Below, in pieces: positions 39,340 to 63,739 of a stretch of 64,000 bases of DNA. Origin of the DNA: Pontederia crassipes (Eukaryota; Streptophyta; Magnoliopsida; Commelinales; Pontederiaceae); assembly GCA_030549335.1 (NCBI GenBank), contig CM060196.1:20046501-20110500 (forward strand), in the 5' to 3' direction. Position numbers and translations under genes: made by a program. Below the pieces are notes generated by a model. The model searched no databases. It was not told the origin of the DNA and saw nothing but the letters and a program-made list of their open reading frames with translations. Positions within the stretch are counted from its first letter, which is position 1. Each line of letters begins with the position of its first letter.

Positions 39340-40500
39340 TATTATTTGTTCTATATTTATTTTTTCCTAAATTTCTTAATTGGTCATGCCAAAAATTAAA
39401 ATCAAACAAAATAATCACAAATGATATTCACATTTTATCATTTTCTTATAATAGGAAAAATAAGTCATGTTTGGAAATCAGTCACCCAACAATGAGGATT
39501 TTCTTATCTTTATCAACAAATATCGTACCATCGTAAAATTTAACCTCATCTTCTTAGAATTACAAAAGCAAAAAAAAAAAAACAAGAGATAAGATGCACT
39601 CTCCTAAATTTAGCTTGTAAGTCTTCGCACCTATGCCAAGATGGTGGGTTATTCATGTATATCCTCTGCTCATGTTCTTTAATTATGTGAAACTAGTCTT
39701 ATTTTTCTTGGTCTTGGCAATGTGATGAGTTGCTCCTAAATCGAATAATTGTCCCATATTTAGATTATGACAATGAATTCAAACTCCTTGCCTTTCTTAT
39801 TTTGTACTTGCTCTTTGTACCCTTTTGTCTTGGTACATTTCTCTTTGAATTGGTCAAGCATTTTTTTTGTAGGATAACAAGCTCCCCATGGTGTGGTCCT
39901 TTGAATGACTTCTTGTTGGGATCAAGTTCTTTATATCATTCAACATTTGCTTCATCTTCGACTTATATAACTTCGCTGACTTCATTTATCTTTTGTTGTT
40001 TGTCAAGTCATGCTCATTCTTCATTGTCTAATTGGACTAACAAATTTATCACCAAATTAGTGCTTCCATTAGATCTCAATGTTGTGGTAGCCATGCCAGA
40101 ATAAGAGGTTGGAATTGTGAAAAGTTGCAAAGGTTCAAGAATCGTTGTACCAAATGTGACTAAGTCTTTAACCATTATGATAATATATTGACATAGTTTA
40201 TTATATTTTTCAAGTATTTGGTCTTACAAGTGTTGTACTTGCGTAAAAGTAACTTAATGTTAACTTAATTTTTATAGTCACTTTGATCATATTATCTTCC
40301 ATGTGGATCATCATGAAAGATAATGACTTTTTATCCTCCAACTCTCACTTGTTATGTGCTTTCTTATGCGCCTTCATTTATTCAAGTGTATCATTCTACA
40401 AAAGTACATGAGCAAATTTCTCAATAACCTTATAAAAAATTATCAAGAAAATAAAGTAATAAAGTCAAGGACCTAGTTCTAACAACTCGTGTGACTTTAT
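39340..40500 (-). pseudogene. Copia gag-protease remnant, copy 1
   Basis: On the minus strand a protease-like DLGATHHIAKTKKN (39710-39742) stands where copia has its DSGA(T/C)xH site. Upstream in element order there is a decayed zinc knuckle (CYPTKKMLDQFKEKC, about 39842-39890). It is similar in order and wording to copy 2, about 1.27 kb further right. Confidence 0.55.
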
Positions 40501-40549
40501 TACTCTTGAAAATGACTTTCGGATCATTTTTTGAGTTAAGCAATGCTAA

Positions 40550-41800
40550 CAAAGCAATATACGTGCACTTGACATTCAAGGAACAATGTTCATTCTTATT
40601 ATTATTTGTTCTTGATGTTCTAATCGCTCATCCCAAATTTCAAAATCAAAATATTCACATACAAAATAATCATAAATGATAACCACATTCATCGGTTTAT
40701 TTTCAATTACAACAAGACGATAAAACAAGTCATGTCCAAAAATAAACCTTCTAATAATAAAATATTCTTGTCTTTACCTAAAGATATCCTACCATTATAA
40801 AATTTAAATTTTAAGTTTATCTTGAGAAGTATAGGAATAAAAATGATATTTCGATGAACATCGAGAGTGTACAGTACATAATTAAGAGTTAAGATACACT
40901 TTCCCAAACTCGTCCTGTAATTACTCACACCCTATACATCAATGTAGCATTATTGTCCATGTATATCCTTTAACCCAATTATGTCATCCTTGGTCTTGGC
41001 GATATGGTGAGTCATTCGCAAATTGATCCCCCATCGCATGTTTTCAATAGTGGCAATGTTACGTTTGATGACACTAATAGATTTAGATTTTTTGCCTTTT
41101 TTGTGATGAACTTGCCATTTTTGCCATTTTTCCTACAATTCTCATTGAAGTAGTCAAACTTTTCGTAGACATAACAAGTTCCCTATGGTATCTTCACACG
41201 ATATCCCTTAAATGACTTGTTGGAATCAAATGTTTTGTAGTGCTCAATGTCTGCTTCATCTTCAACTTCTACAACTTCATTGACTTTATGCTTTATTTTA
41301 TTATTTGTCAAGTCTTATTCAATGACCGGTTGGACTTGAAAATATGTCACTTTGTTAAGTTTCAGCACCATAGTAGTACTACTAGTCTACTTGTAATGTC
41401 AAAATAAGAGGGAGACAGTAAGAATTATGACAACTTGTGAGGTTAAAAAATTATTATATCAATTGTGATTAAATTTTTATCCATCACAATCATTTTGTTG
41501 ACATAATATATCACATTTTCTAACTATTCATATTATAGATGTTGTACTTATATAAAAGCAAGTAAATATTAACTTCAATTTTATAATCATATTATGTTTT
41601 ATAAATATCCATAGATCATGGGTTATTTCTTTGTAATTCAAACACATTTATCAAATTATTTAATCTGTGCATTTGCATGAAAGATCTCACTTTTTATCAT
41701 TCTACTTTCACTTGTCTGTGTCTCATGCATTTTTATTTATTCTGACGTGTCATTGTCGAAAACCACATGAGCATCTTTCTTAATAACTCAATCATAAGTT
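40550..41800 (-). pseudogene. Copia gag-protease remnant, copy 2
   Basis: The minus frame at 40707-40928 reads like the copia segment just after protease (LNYVLYTLDVHRNIIFIPIL, then ISLGKDKNILLLEGLF). A protease-like site lies near 41000-41027. A decayed CCHC knuckle (CYVYEKFDYFNENC) lies near 41135-41180. It parallels copy 1. Confidence 0.6.
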
Positions 41801-43067
41801 ATTGTGAATTAGATCGCATTGCATATTGTAGCTCCACATGTCATTTATGTGTTCTAACATTGGAGGTATATTTATTGTATTTTACTGGACTAAATAGACT
41901 TTGTAAATGGGCTTTTTAGACAAAGCCCAATATGAGCACTAATCATTTCCTAATCATGAGATGAACATAAATATATAGACATGATTTCATAACAAGAAAA
42001 TAAAAAATCATGCAAACATTTGATTTCTAAAATTAACTTTTGTACTAGCTTGGATAGAATAATAATAGTAATACAAGTAATAATAAAAAATGTAGGTAGA
42101 GTTCATATAACAATTGGTTTTACAGATAGATTAATAATAAAGCTGAAGAAATATAAATATGAGGAAAAATATTAAATAATGTTAATCACATAATATTAGC
42201 CCTGGAATTATTGATCTTATAGTAACAATTTATTCAAAAATAAATTATTCAACTACAGCAATTAATCAAATACGACTACTTTTGATAATTAACTATAAAA
42301 TGCTATTTAAGGCAAATAATTACAAAAATTAAAAAATGTGAAATGTTTAATTGTGAATGACAAAAAAAATAATATGATTACTAAGAGTAAAAAATGTCAA
42401 TATGCAAAGAGATGAGTAACTTAATTTGATGATCAATTTATTCTCGTGAACCTTTATCAAGTTTACAATAATCATATAATATCTAGAATAATAAATATAT
42501 TACCACAAAAATATAGATTGTAGTTTGAAACATCTCCTCGATGTAAATAAGAAAAAAATAGCCTTATTGATTGTTAAATAATCATTCAAGAGAATATTTC
42601 CATGAAAAAATTCAAAAGAAATTTAAAAATATAATGTCTCAAGGTCTTATGAACAAATACATTAATGGGACTTTTACAAAAATAAATAAAATATAAATGG
42701 ACTTGTAAGCAGGGCTTAACATGAACAACAAATTGAAATGTAAAATGAATCAATCATTAAAATTAGGACATTAAATAAGGACTAGATCTTATTGGTTAAT
42801 AGATGTAATGACTTAAAAGGGGGTGGGAGTTGCAAAACAATGTGTACTATTCATCAACCAGGGCAAGGCTCACATAGTGTTGGAAGCTTGTCGAAGGAGG
42901 AATCGAAATCAGAGTGTTGGTTTACAAGACATGAGGATAAAATAGGTTTGTAAAATTTAAAGTGCGATTCAATAATGCTCAAATAAGAAATATAATAGAT
43001 ATTATATTAGCACTCTTCCTTAATTTCGAATACTGTAAGTGAGAAATTTTTTACACCATCTTCGAAA
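41801..43067. other. AT-rich spacer, no gene seen
   Basis: No supported gene. Part may be a worn LTR of the copia remnant on its left, but no ends were found. Confidence 0.35.
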
Positions 43068-44172
43068 AAATTATACCAAATGTCCTCCAACTTTAATGTT
43101 TGCTTAATGATATCCTCTAACTTCACTTTGTAATACGAATGTCCTCTATTTTTTAACTCGCTTCACCCGATGTCCTATGTACCTATTATCGACTGCCTCC
43201 GATCGCAGAGCTGACATGACATCGTCTCTCCTATCCACGTAAATATTCACTGATGTGAAACATTAAAAAATGGGAAAATGACACATGCGAGAGCGGGGGC
43301 CATCGCCCCATCTTTTCCCTCGCTGGCGCCGACGATGGGAAAGAGGGGGGTGACGACCCCCCTCTCTATGACCTCCGGCCCGTTCTTTACGACCTCCTCC
43401 CGCTCTCTGTGAGGAGGTCGTAGAGAGGGGGGTCGTCGCCCCCCCTCCTCCCCCTCTTTCCCATCGATGGCATCGCCCCCCTGTTTCTTATAGTCGGAGG
43501 TCGCTGAGCATGGGGCGTCGGTCCCCGTCTTTCCCATCTTCGGTGTCGCCCCCCTCTTTCCCATCGCCGACGTCGGCGAGGAGAAAGACGGGGGGCAACG
43601 CCCCCTGCTTTGTGACCTCCGGTGCGAGATCACAGAGCGAGGGTTGTTGCCCCTATGGGAAAGAGGGGTGACGACCGACGGCCTCCCGCTCTATGACCTC
43701 ACGCCGAAGGTCGCAGACAGGGGGGCCGTTGCCCCTCGTCGTTCCCATCGCTCTACGACCTCGCGTCGGAGGTCGGCGAGGGGAAAGACGGGGGGTGATA
43801 GCCCCTCGCTCTACGACCTCGCGTCGGAGGTCGTAGAGAGGGGGGTCGTCACCCTCCTCTTTCCCGTTGCAGGCGTCAGCGAGGGGAAAGACGGGGGCGA
43901 CGACCTCTGCTCTCGCACATGGTATTTTCCCATTTTTTTAATTATTATTTTTTATTTTTTTAATATTCCACGTCAGTGAATTTTTACGTGGAGAGGAGAG
44001 AGGATGTTGTGTCAATGCCACGTTAGTTCCGTGATCGAGAAACGACCAAGAGTATGTAAAGAGGGCATCGAGTGAAGCGAGTTAAAAGATTGAGGACATT
44101 CGTATTACAAAGTGAAGTTGGAGAGTATTGCTGAGCAAACATTAAAGTTGGAGAACATTTTGTGTTATTTTT
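43068..44172. mobile_element. Foldback element, third copy, GC-rich core
   Basis: The left arm (AATTATACCAAATGTCCTCC, then TTTGTAATACGAATGTCC, then TTCACCCGATGTCC) answers the right arm in inverted order, and both match the two foldback copies at 21-22.7 kb. The core (about 43290-43920) is very GC-rich and is built from repeated inverted phrases such as CTCTACGACCTC with GAGGTCGTAGAG. Flanks share CATCTTC (43058-43064 and 44178-44184), a possible remnant of the duplication. The proline/arginine-rich frames inside are not genes. Confidence 0.75.
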
Positions 44173-44696
44173 CCCAACATCTTCTAATTCGTTTCAAGAA
44201 TCATGACAAACCTCTTCTACTAAAAAAATTCACCCACATTTCTTTTTGTTCAAGAGATAAGATACAACTTTTTATCACTTAAAAACTTATTCAACTATTA
44301 TAATGGTATTACGCCACTCAATCAATCTTTTTTCTAGACTTTAAAACTTCACACAAGAGAATAAGAAAGAAATATTATAAGATGTGCAACTTTGAGCTCA
44401 AATGCAGTTCATAAATGTTTTGCCTAATTTTTTCTAGAAGTAATGATCTCATTTAAGTGTTTTGAATCCAGCTATTTTATAGTTTAGAATCTTCTTTACA
44501 GAGACAAACTAGTCATTTTATGCATTTAAAAAATTCTTGGACCCTTTTTTAGCTAGTCGTTTATCGCCACAAGAATTGTCGAGAAATTTTCAAGGATATG
44601 AAAGAAATTTAGATTGGAATTTGAACCTCATATTTGACAAAAATGCCATTTTTTCAAGATTTTTTTATGTTCGAACTTTGGGTTTGGATGTCCGAA

Positions 44697-47600
44697 CTTT
44701 TTGTAACGCCCCGAGATTTTTTTTTCTTTTGCCTGTCCAGAAAACTATCTCGAAGACGTCACTTAATTCTATACCTTGACTTTAATTAGTCAACAAACTG
44801 ACTTACATAAGCGAAAGACTAATTTACAATAGTTCTATTATAATGTGCGGAAGACATTTATACAATATTCAATAACCTGTGAATTATGGTCCACATTTAT
44901 ACAATAATAGACCATATATCTATGTGCATATCACCTGTCAGAAAAGTCACCAACCGTCTCACCAATGCCATCACAATTACCTGTACGGATCCAAATACAG
45001 GGGCAAAGCCCAATGAGATAACTCAGTACGTAGGGTCACCCATAAAAATAACTAGATGAACCATGGTCAATATCAATACTACCAATAGCAATTATCCATA
45101 ACGATATATAATTGACTAAAATAGATAACATTTAACGATAATCAATAAATCATAAATAATTTGACCAATCATAGTAACTATCCATATCATAAATTTTTTA
45201 TGACTAATATCTAATCAATTCGATTCAATTATCTTAAATCAATTGTCGGCCATAAGTCGATAAAGGCCACAATAAACAATTATCAATTATTATTTCTATT
45301 AACAATTTATCTATTCAATTTTTCATCATCAACTATGGAGCAATTCAATTACCAATCAGGCACTAAGGCGCAATTCAATTAACAATTCAATTCAATTAAG
45401 AATCCAATTCAATTAAGAACACATCCATCGACCATTACAGGTCTCCATCGACCACAATGGGCCTTCATCATAAGAATCTCCATCGACCACGAGGGCTTCC
45501 ATCGATCATAAAAGCCTCAATCGATCACGAAAGTCTCCATCGGCCATAAAAGTCTCAATCGATTATAAGGGTCTTCACTAATTACCATGCATTAACAATC
45601 GACTCCATGAACCTCCATCGACCATAAAGACCTCAATCGACCACAAGGGCCTCCATGATGCATCAACAATCGACTCATGAGCCTCTATCGACCCAATGGG
45701 CCTCAATCGATCTCTATCGACCACGAGGGTCTTCATCGACCATGAAGGTCTCAATTATCAATTTAATAATTCAAATGGTAGCAATTTTCCATATCGTCAC
45801 TTGGACTATGCACAATCAATATCAACAATCTCATTATCTATCAATTTATGCTAATTGAATAATAGGTCATAAATCCATAATCAATTATTATCAATTAGCA
45901 CATTACAATTGTAATTAATTATCATCAATCAACATGACAATCACAATCACTAGACCAATACATGTCGATGCTTGGTCATGAACAATCAATGCTATTAGGC
46001 AATGCAATTAACATTATAATTATTTAAAAATATATTTTAAATCCTCAGAATCTGACCCACATTAGGACAAATCTGGGTCGGTTCATCTATTTCACTTTCT
46101 CCAATTTCTATATTAGAATCCGGATCATATTGGCTCAGTTTCAATCCATGATCAGTGAGTCCTCGGAACTCGAGTCGAATAAGTCGAAACTCGGTCCAGT
46201 TCTATTGATTCAATCTCGTGTCGCACTCAAGTAAGAGAACTCAGGCCGAGTTCATGGAACGCGATCCGATTCCTACTACGATTCGGTTCAAATTCTATTG
46301 AATTCGGACTGGGCATAATAGAACCCGAGCCGAGTTCTATCATCATCAGGAAATTATGTTTCGACAACTTTCGATCATCCTATCTATGCCATACGATATA
46401 TAATAGATGCAAATAATATATAATGTAATCTCTATAAAACGGAAAAGAGTTTATGGTCCATGTCGCGAAAAACTGATGCCATGGGATCCCCATACGTACT
46501 TCAAGTTGATTGAAAAATTACCTCTATTTTTTATCGTCAATTTGTTGCACTAACATCAAATTTTGACCCGCAATTATATTTAATCATTTTCCTCTATATA
46601 TTCTATTTTATTTTCTTAATCGAGAAATTTAACAAATGAACTATATAAAAAATCATAAATAAAAAAAATGTGTTTCTATTCTTGCCACAAAATATTTTTT
46701 TTTCTCTCTCCTACCTTCTCGATCGTGACCCTCTTTCCCATCCTTTCTTTTCTTCCCTTTTTTTTATTCCTTCCTTATAATTCTCTCTATCTTCTCTCTC
46801 CATAAGTGGTGACCGTGAGTCAAACTTTCTTTTCACCTCTCTCCTATTTTCCCCTTCTTCTCTCTCTATATTCTCTCTAAATTTTGTTTTTACTCTTTTC
46901 TCTCTCTACCTCCTTGCGGCCGTAACCTCATCCTTTCTCTTTTTTTTTTTTTTCTTCTCTCCATCTCTTACGCCCTCATCATTTCTTCTCTCTCCAATCA
47001 TCTTACGGCCAATCTATTTTCAGCTGCCAACTATTTTTTTTTCTTTACTCCTCTATGAATTTCTCCTTCACTTTACGCCCTTTTTTTTCCTCTTCAACGC
47101 CAAACATTTTTTTTTCATTCTCTCTCCTATCGACATAGCGCCAAAACTGATCGTAATGAATCATAAAGAAAAAAATGATCATACTATACAGAGCTATTCC
47201 CTGTACGTACCTATGAGAATCCTTTGTTGACGTTTGTCGCCTTCGTCGTTACCGAAAAAATTACATCCGTAGTCAAAGAACGTCACGCACAAAAAATAAT
47301 TTCTCCTCTTTTTCTTTGAAGTTTAGCCGTCACTAACTCCTTATTTATAGGATTTATAAATCCTTAATTTAACCCTAACTATAATATCTAATCTCACTCA
47401 TATTTAATCTTTTACTTAATCTATTTAACTAATTTAATTTCATTCTAATAATTAAATAGATAAATTCTGAAATTAATTAAATAATCTCATCACTAATCAA
47501 ACTCCTCTCCGATTTTCCTTTATTTTTATTTTTTCTTCATTTTCTCTAGTTTTAGGAATTATTTAAATTCCATAATAATTTATCATCTAATTTTTTCATT

Positions 47601-47829
47601 ATGGCTGAAATATTTTTAAGCCATAAGACTTTCTATCATATCCTATTTGATAGTCCTATATTCATTAAATATTTTTTAAAACTTCAAATCAAGTTGAAAT
47701 TTTTAATCTAAATCTAATTATGATTTCTACTCTCAATAGAATTTAATTTCTTTCAATCCATCAAACACTCTTATTGAGTTTTAAAATTACTATATTACCA
47801 TTGATAAAATCGTGAGGTGTTACACTTTT
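44697..47829. mobile_element. Solo LTR, 3.1 kb, probably Ty3/gypsy
   Basis: The body (44702-47824) begins TGTAACGCCCCGAGATTTT and ends AAAATCGTGAGGTGTTACA, that is TG...CA with inverted relatives at the tips. It is flanked by an exact 5-base duplication, CTTTT, at 44697-44701 and 47825-47829. These are LTR retrotransposon marks. No gag or pol lies inside, so it is best read as a solo LTR left by recombination. Very long LTRs starting TGTAACxCCCC are typical of Tekay/Del-like chromoviruses; that lineage call is inference. Confidence 0.75.
45421..45760. repeat. Degenerate tandem repeat (CCATCGACCA units) in the LTR
   Basis: A phrase like CTCCATCGACCACAAGGGC recurs about a dozen times with a period of roughly 25-27 bases and many substitutions (TCAATCGATCACGAAAG, CTCCATCGGCCATAAAAG). 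It lies within the solo LTR. Confidence 0.8.
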
Positions 47830-50050
47830 GCTTCCAATCATCCGAACCTTTGCTGGTAGTGTAATAGATATGCATTATTTTAGACACAACTTTTGTATGA
47901 TTATTTATATGAGATGATTTTTTAGTTTATGAAATGCTAAGAGGATTATATGTAATTTTTATATTTACTTACATTCAAAATCTAACGAGAAAGTAGTCAA
48001 ATATTAAGTGTAACTTCATTGCATAAAGTTATGCATTTAAAAAAAATGAACTTTTATTCTTTTATAGATAACTTTTTCCATACTTGTGCAAATAATGTGT
48101 TTTTTTATTTAAAAAAGTTAAGAGAATTGTCTAGAACTTTCACATTGACCTCTTAATCTCAAATTTAATTGGAACATAAAGTTAAGATAATAATAGACAT
48201 TCTAGATTTATATCATTAAAATATAATTGACTAATGCATAAAGCCTAAGTCAGTAAGGTTGGCAATGAGGGCTAGGAGGTCTTTAGTTTGATCTGTGATG
48301 CCCACGTTTGTCTGCTCCATTTATGGCGATCGTGAACTAGCTTAAGGAATTTTGGCAACTCCGATGAAGCGGTCCACTAGCTCTTGGGATACAAATTCGT
48401 CGGGTGATGGTGAAGGTGCCGGAGAACGCGAAATAATTGCTCAATTCATTCAAGAAGCAAAATTATGGACAAAGACGATGATAGAAGCTTGTGCTTAATT
48501 TGATACCAACAAAAGACCAACTGGATTCCAATGGAGACTCACTCCTTGGCTCGTCATCTTCCTCTACATATGGCACCACATCGTCCTACTCTATCCCCAA
48601 ACGTCATCGCGCCCGTTGATGATGATGAAGCGGTGCATCACTTGGATGATTGCTCCAACAAATATCCTCGACTGATATTGTCGTTCGTATCGTAAAAATG
48701 TGAGATGGTAATAAAGTACAAACACAAATCTCAATTATGAATTCAAAGGGTTGAATAGAGTGGTAAGTAATTTTTCCTCACTTTAATAAGATTTTGAATT
48801 CGAGTTTGAGCGAGTGTAAAAAAATTTTGTTAAGAATTTTATCTGTCATTATTAGATATGCGACACTGAACGACCTAATTAAATTTATTAAATCGTCCAC
48901 ATGCCAAAACATGGGAGGCTGACTACCAAAAAAATTGATGCATAGGGATTTGGGGACTCAATTATAGTCATTAATTAAATATGCTGCTGTCATACGTGTT
49001 TAGATCTACCAGAAAGATCAACCCATTGATAGTTCCATTTAACCCACCACTTGGCGTGTTGATTTGGTTCTACCATTCCGAGAATCCGTCCGGATCAGCA
49101 CCACTTGGGTTCCTTCCCGGTGTGCCTCTCCGCCCTGTCGGATCCTCCAGTCTCATCTAGTGTCAAGGCAAGGCCAAAGGGGTGGAGAGAGAGAGAGAGA
49201 GAGGTGAGGTTTGGTTGAGGTGTAATCAGGTGATCCATTAACGTAAAGATTGCTACAATTAATCATAATATCATGGGATTAATAATTAAGATGCTAAGAT
49301 TATGGATTAATGGTCACATTTGTATATAAAAGATTTATAATATTAAAAATTAAGATGGAAGGCACGTTAATTATGCATAATTTAGGATAATGAGCTTGTT
49401 ATCTTAATGTATTGAGGATTATATTGTTAAGGAAGTTCACTTATACAATGAAGAATGTAGAGGCTTCATTCTTATGCATAAATTTCAAAATGAGCATATA
49501 ATAAGCAAGTAGGATTGTGATTGCATTTTTTATTTTAACACAATAAATAAAGGGTTAACAGCATAGAAGTTAATATTAGTGTGACATTTACATACAGTAT
49601 ACACAAGTCAGAAAGCTTCTGAAAAAAATTATAAATTATTGACAAATAGTCGGAGAACTTTCTAAGTTTTATGTTGTATATAAATTTAGAATTAATCACA
49701 TCCATGATTATTTTCCTACTTACATTTACTTCATATTTAATGCCGATTTTTAATTTGGGAGCCTCACCCTATGCGTTGCCTGAGGCAACCTAATTAGATT
49801 AGGTGATCCTAATAGTGAATCGATTTTTAACATGTAGATCATACTTTTTTTAATGGCGCACGATCGAATTCGGTCGTTGACGTCACTTTCCAAATATTTG
49901 TTTAACTATGAAAAAACAAAGCAACTCGAGTTTGTATCTGAAAAAAAATAAGATTCAATCCATACCAGGCATGAAAATAAAAAAGACTAATTGACATTCA
50001 GCCTGCGTTTTGGACACAGCAGTCTGCAGCATGCTTTCATGGGAATAAAA
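47830..50050. other. Spacer between solo LTR and EPF-like gene
   Basis: No gene supported. A less AT-rich patch at about 48240-48660 contains GATACCAAC (48510), whose reverse complement resembles the tRNA-Met primer-binding wording of retrotransposons, and may be a gag-side relic. A (GA)n tract lies at 49185-49202. Confidence 0.35.
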
Positions 50051-50053
50051 AGG

Positions 50054-50060
50054 TATATAA
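50054..50060 (+). promoter_or_regulatory. TATA box, possibly of the EPF-like gene
   Basis: TATATAA stands in a good context about 700 bases upstream of the EPF-like start. If used, the leader is long or contains an intron. A closer start site cannot be excluded. Confidence 0.3.
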
Positions 50061-50320
50061 GATCGAGTGGGGTGCATTCAGCATTCCTACTTCTGCAGCT
50101 GCTACGTGTTGGTCACATGCAGAATCCACAGCGAGTTCGATCGGCGGTCACCTCAATGTCGTCCATCCAAAAGCCTGAAAAATGAAAATTAACCATATGA
50201 CATGCGTCCCTCACCTGGAAATGGCTCTGCAGCACGTAAAGGAAATGTGGGAATGGCCCTGCACGTCGTGGGGAGTGGCGCCGTTGTACTTGAACTGCAC
50301 AGACTCTGCATGCTCTCTCT

Positions 50321-50336
50321 CGCGCGCGCGCGCGCG
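50321..50336. repeat. (CG)8 tract between CT repeats
   Basis: Eight alternating CG steps flanked on both sides by CT-rich sequence. Such a tract can adopt Z-DNA and would be rich in CpG methylation sites; effect on the neighbouring gene is not known. Confidence 0.85.
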
Positions 50337-50759
50337 TTCTCTGTCTCTCTCTCTTTAGAAGAAGCGAATTATCTACTATAGTACACTGAACCCATCAGTA
50401 CGTAGGGAGAGGACGATGATCCCAGAATTTAACCTAGGAAATTTCATACAGAATCATGCATTCAGTGGACTGTGTTAAATATCGTTGGGGTGCAGGACAA
50501 TTAATGTTCGAATCCAACGGGAGGAGGAGAGAGCCTGAACACGTACGCACGACAGGTTCATGCCAACCTGACATCGCCATGCCTACCGTTTCTTTCACTC
50601 CCATTCCACAAAGACCGCCGCACCACGCTCCTGATCATGCAACGAGAGGTGCATGAAGCTACTATGAGGTGAGCCAGGGGCATTTGGAGACTTTGCATGC
50701 GGACGCAGAGGAGGAACCCTGGCATTGCTCGCGCGTGTCGTTGGTGTCCAAACGGAGGG

Positions 50760-51256
50760 ATGATGCGGCGGAAGACAGCAGCTGTCTTCGTGTTCGTCGT
50801 CTCCTTCTCGCTTGTTGGTGTTCTTCTTCTTCTACCTCCACGACGACCAAGCGAGGAGCTGCGTGCGTTCTATTTGTTCTTCTTCTTCCCTTCCTTCGAT
50901 CATCCCTTGCACGCCCACTTAGATTTCTACCGTTAATTTGTACTTCTCAAGTACTTAATTTGTGATAGTTTTGGCAAATTGCATGCGCAGTTGGATCTGT
51001 AAGAAGCCTGCAGCAACATAGAAGGATGGCCGTGGGATCGAGGCCGCCTTCATGCCTCAACAAGTGTTCGAGTTGCAGGCCCTGCACGGCCACTTTGATC
51101 GTTTCCCCCCGCGAAAGGAGGCAGCCTTGCAACGTTGCTCATATAGCAGCAGCAGTCGGACACCAAGACCAAGAACAACAAGAAGACGGAGACGATGGCG
51201 GCTACTATTTGGTCGCTTGGAAATGCCAGTGCGGCACGAAGACCTTCCAGCCTTGA
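50760..51256 (+). CDS. EPF-like secreted cysteine-rich peptide precursor, 2 exons
   Basis: The product belongs to the EPIDERMAL PATTERNING FACTOR-like family, secreted ligands of ERECTA-type receptors. Coding exons are 50760-50862 and 50991-51256. The join (C|GTGCGT...GCGCAG|TT) keeps frame and gives 122 residues. The N-terminus MMRRKTAAVFVFVVSFSLVG plus five more hydrophobic residues is a signal peptide. The mature part carries the family signature: VGSRPPSC, NKCSSCRPC, a long variable loop, then WKCQCG and the terminal FQP. Six family cysteines are present, plus a seventh in the loop (QPCN). The loop is long and rich in Q, E and D. The wording is closest to my memory of EPFL8, but subtype is not settled. 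The donor GTGCGT is weak. An in-frame ATG at 50697 exists, but the 50760 start places the signal peptide at the N-terminus. The gene converges on CIPK24. Confidence 0.85.
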
Positions 51257-51891
51257 TGCCCTGCCTGCAGCAACAATTTGTTGATCCCCCAAATGCCAAC
51301 TCCTGTGTTTGTTTGACAATGTGTTCTGCTGGAAATATATTTTTCTCTTGCAAAAGAAATATTCTCCTGTACTTCAGTAGGTTTATCAAAGAATATTATC
51401 ACATTGTAACATAGAAGAAATGTCTTCGTATTGTTACACTGATTGGATTAACAAGCAGTTGCGATATAATGGTGGACTAGCAGTGTAGGACGATGCAGTG
51501 TTTACTAAGTGCTCAGCACAAACTGCAAAGAATAAATTTGAACTCGAATGCATCGATCATTAATCGCACTGTACAGAAATAGTGGATCCCCACTTATCAA
51601 ACCATCACTCTACATTGTTCTTTAGCCAAAGTTCTCACAAAGAACTAGTCTACTCTCACTGCTACAAACGACTCGCCCCTCTTCTTGCTAACAGGAACAG
51701 GAACAGGAACAGGTGATATCTAGCATCTAAGGCAAGGGAAGCAACATTCAGCTGTACAGATTTATGGTGGATGCCAACTTAATTACATATACGAGCACAA
51801 AAGCCAGCATGCTCTTATTGATTGATTCCTTAGCACAACCGCACAAGCTAATTTCTCTCTCCAGCAAACCGCAAACATATACATCTTCAGC
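51257..51891. other. Convergent 3' ends of EPF-like and CIPK24 genes
   Basis: The 635 bases between the two stop codons should hold both 3' UTRs. A plus-strand AATAAA lies near 51531. No clear minus-strand signal was chosen. Confidence 0.5.

Positions 51892-63739
<11,848 letters not shown>

Noticed and set aside
43247..43979. Frames of 128 and 111 codons on opposite strands
   Set aside because: Same cause: repeated inverted GC phrases in the third foldback copy, with no domain or codon signal.
48480..48530. Minus-strand GTTGGTATCAAATTAAGC as a retrotransposon primer-binding site
   Set aside because: Similar to the tRNA-Met site wording, but no adjacent LTR end or gag frame is visible, so it is only mentioned in the spacer entry.
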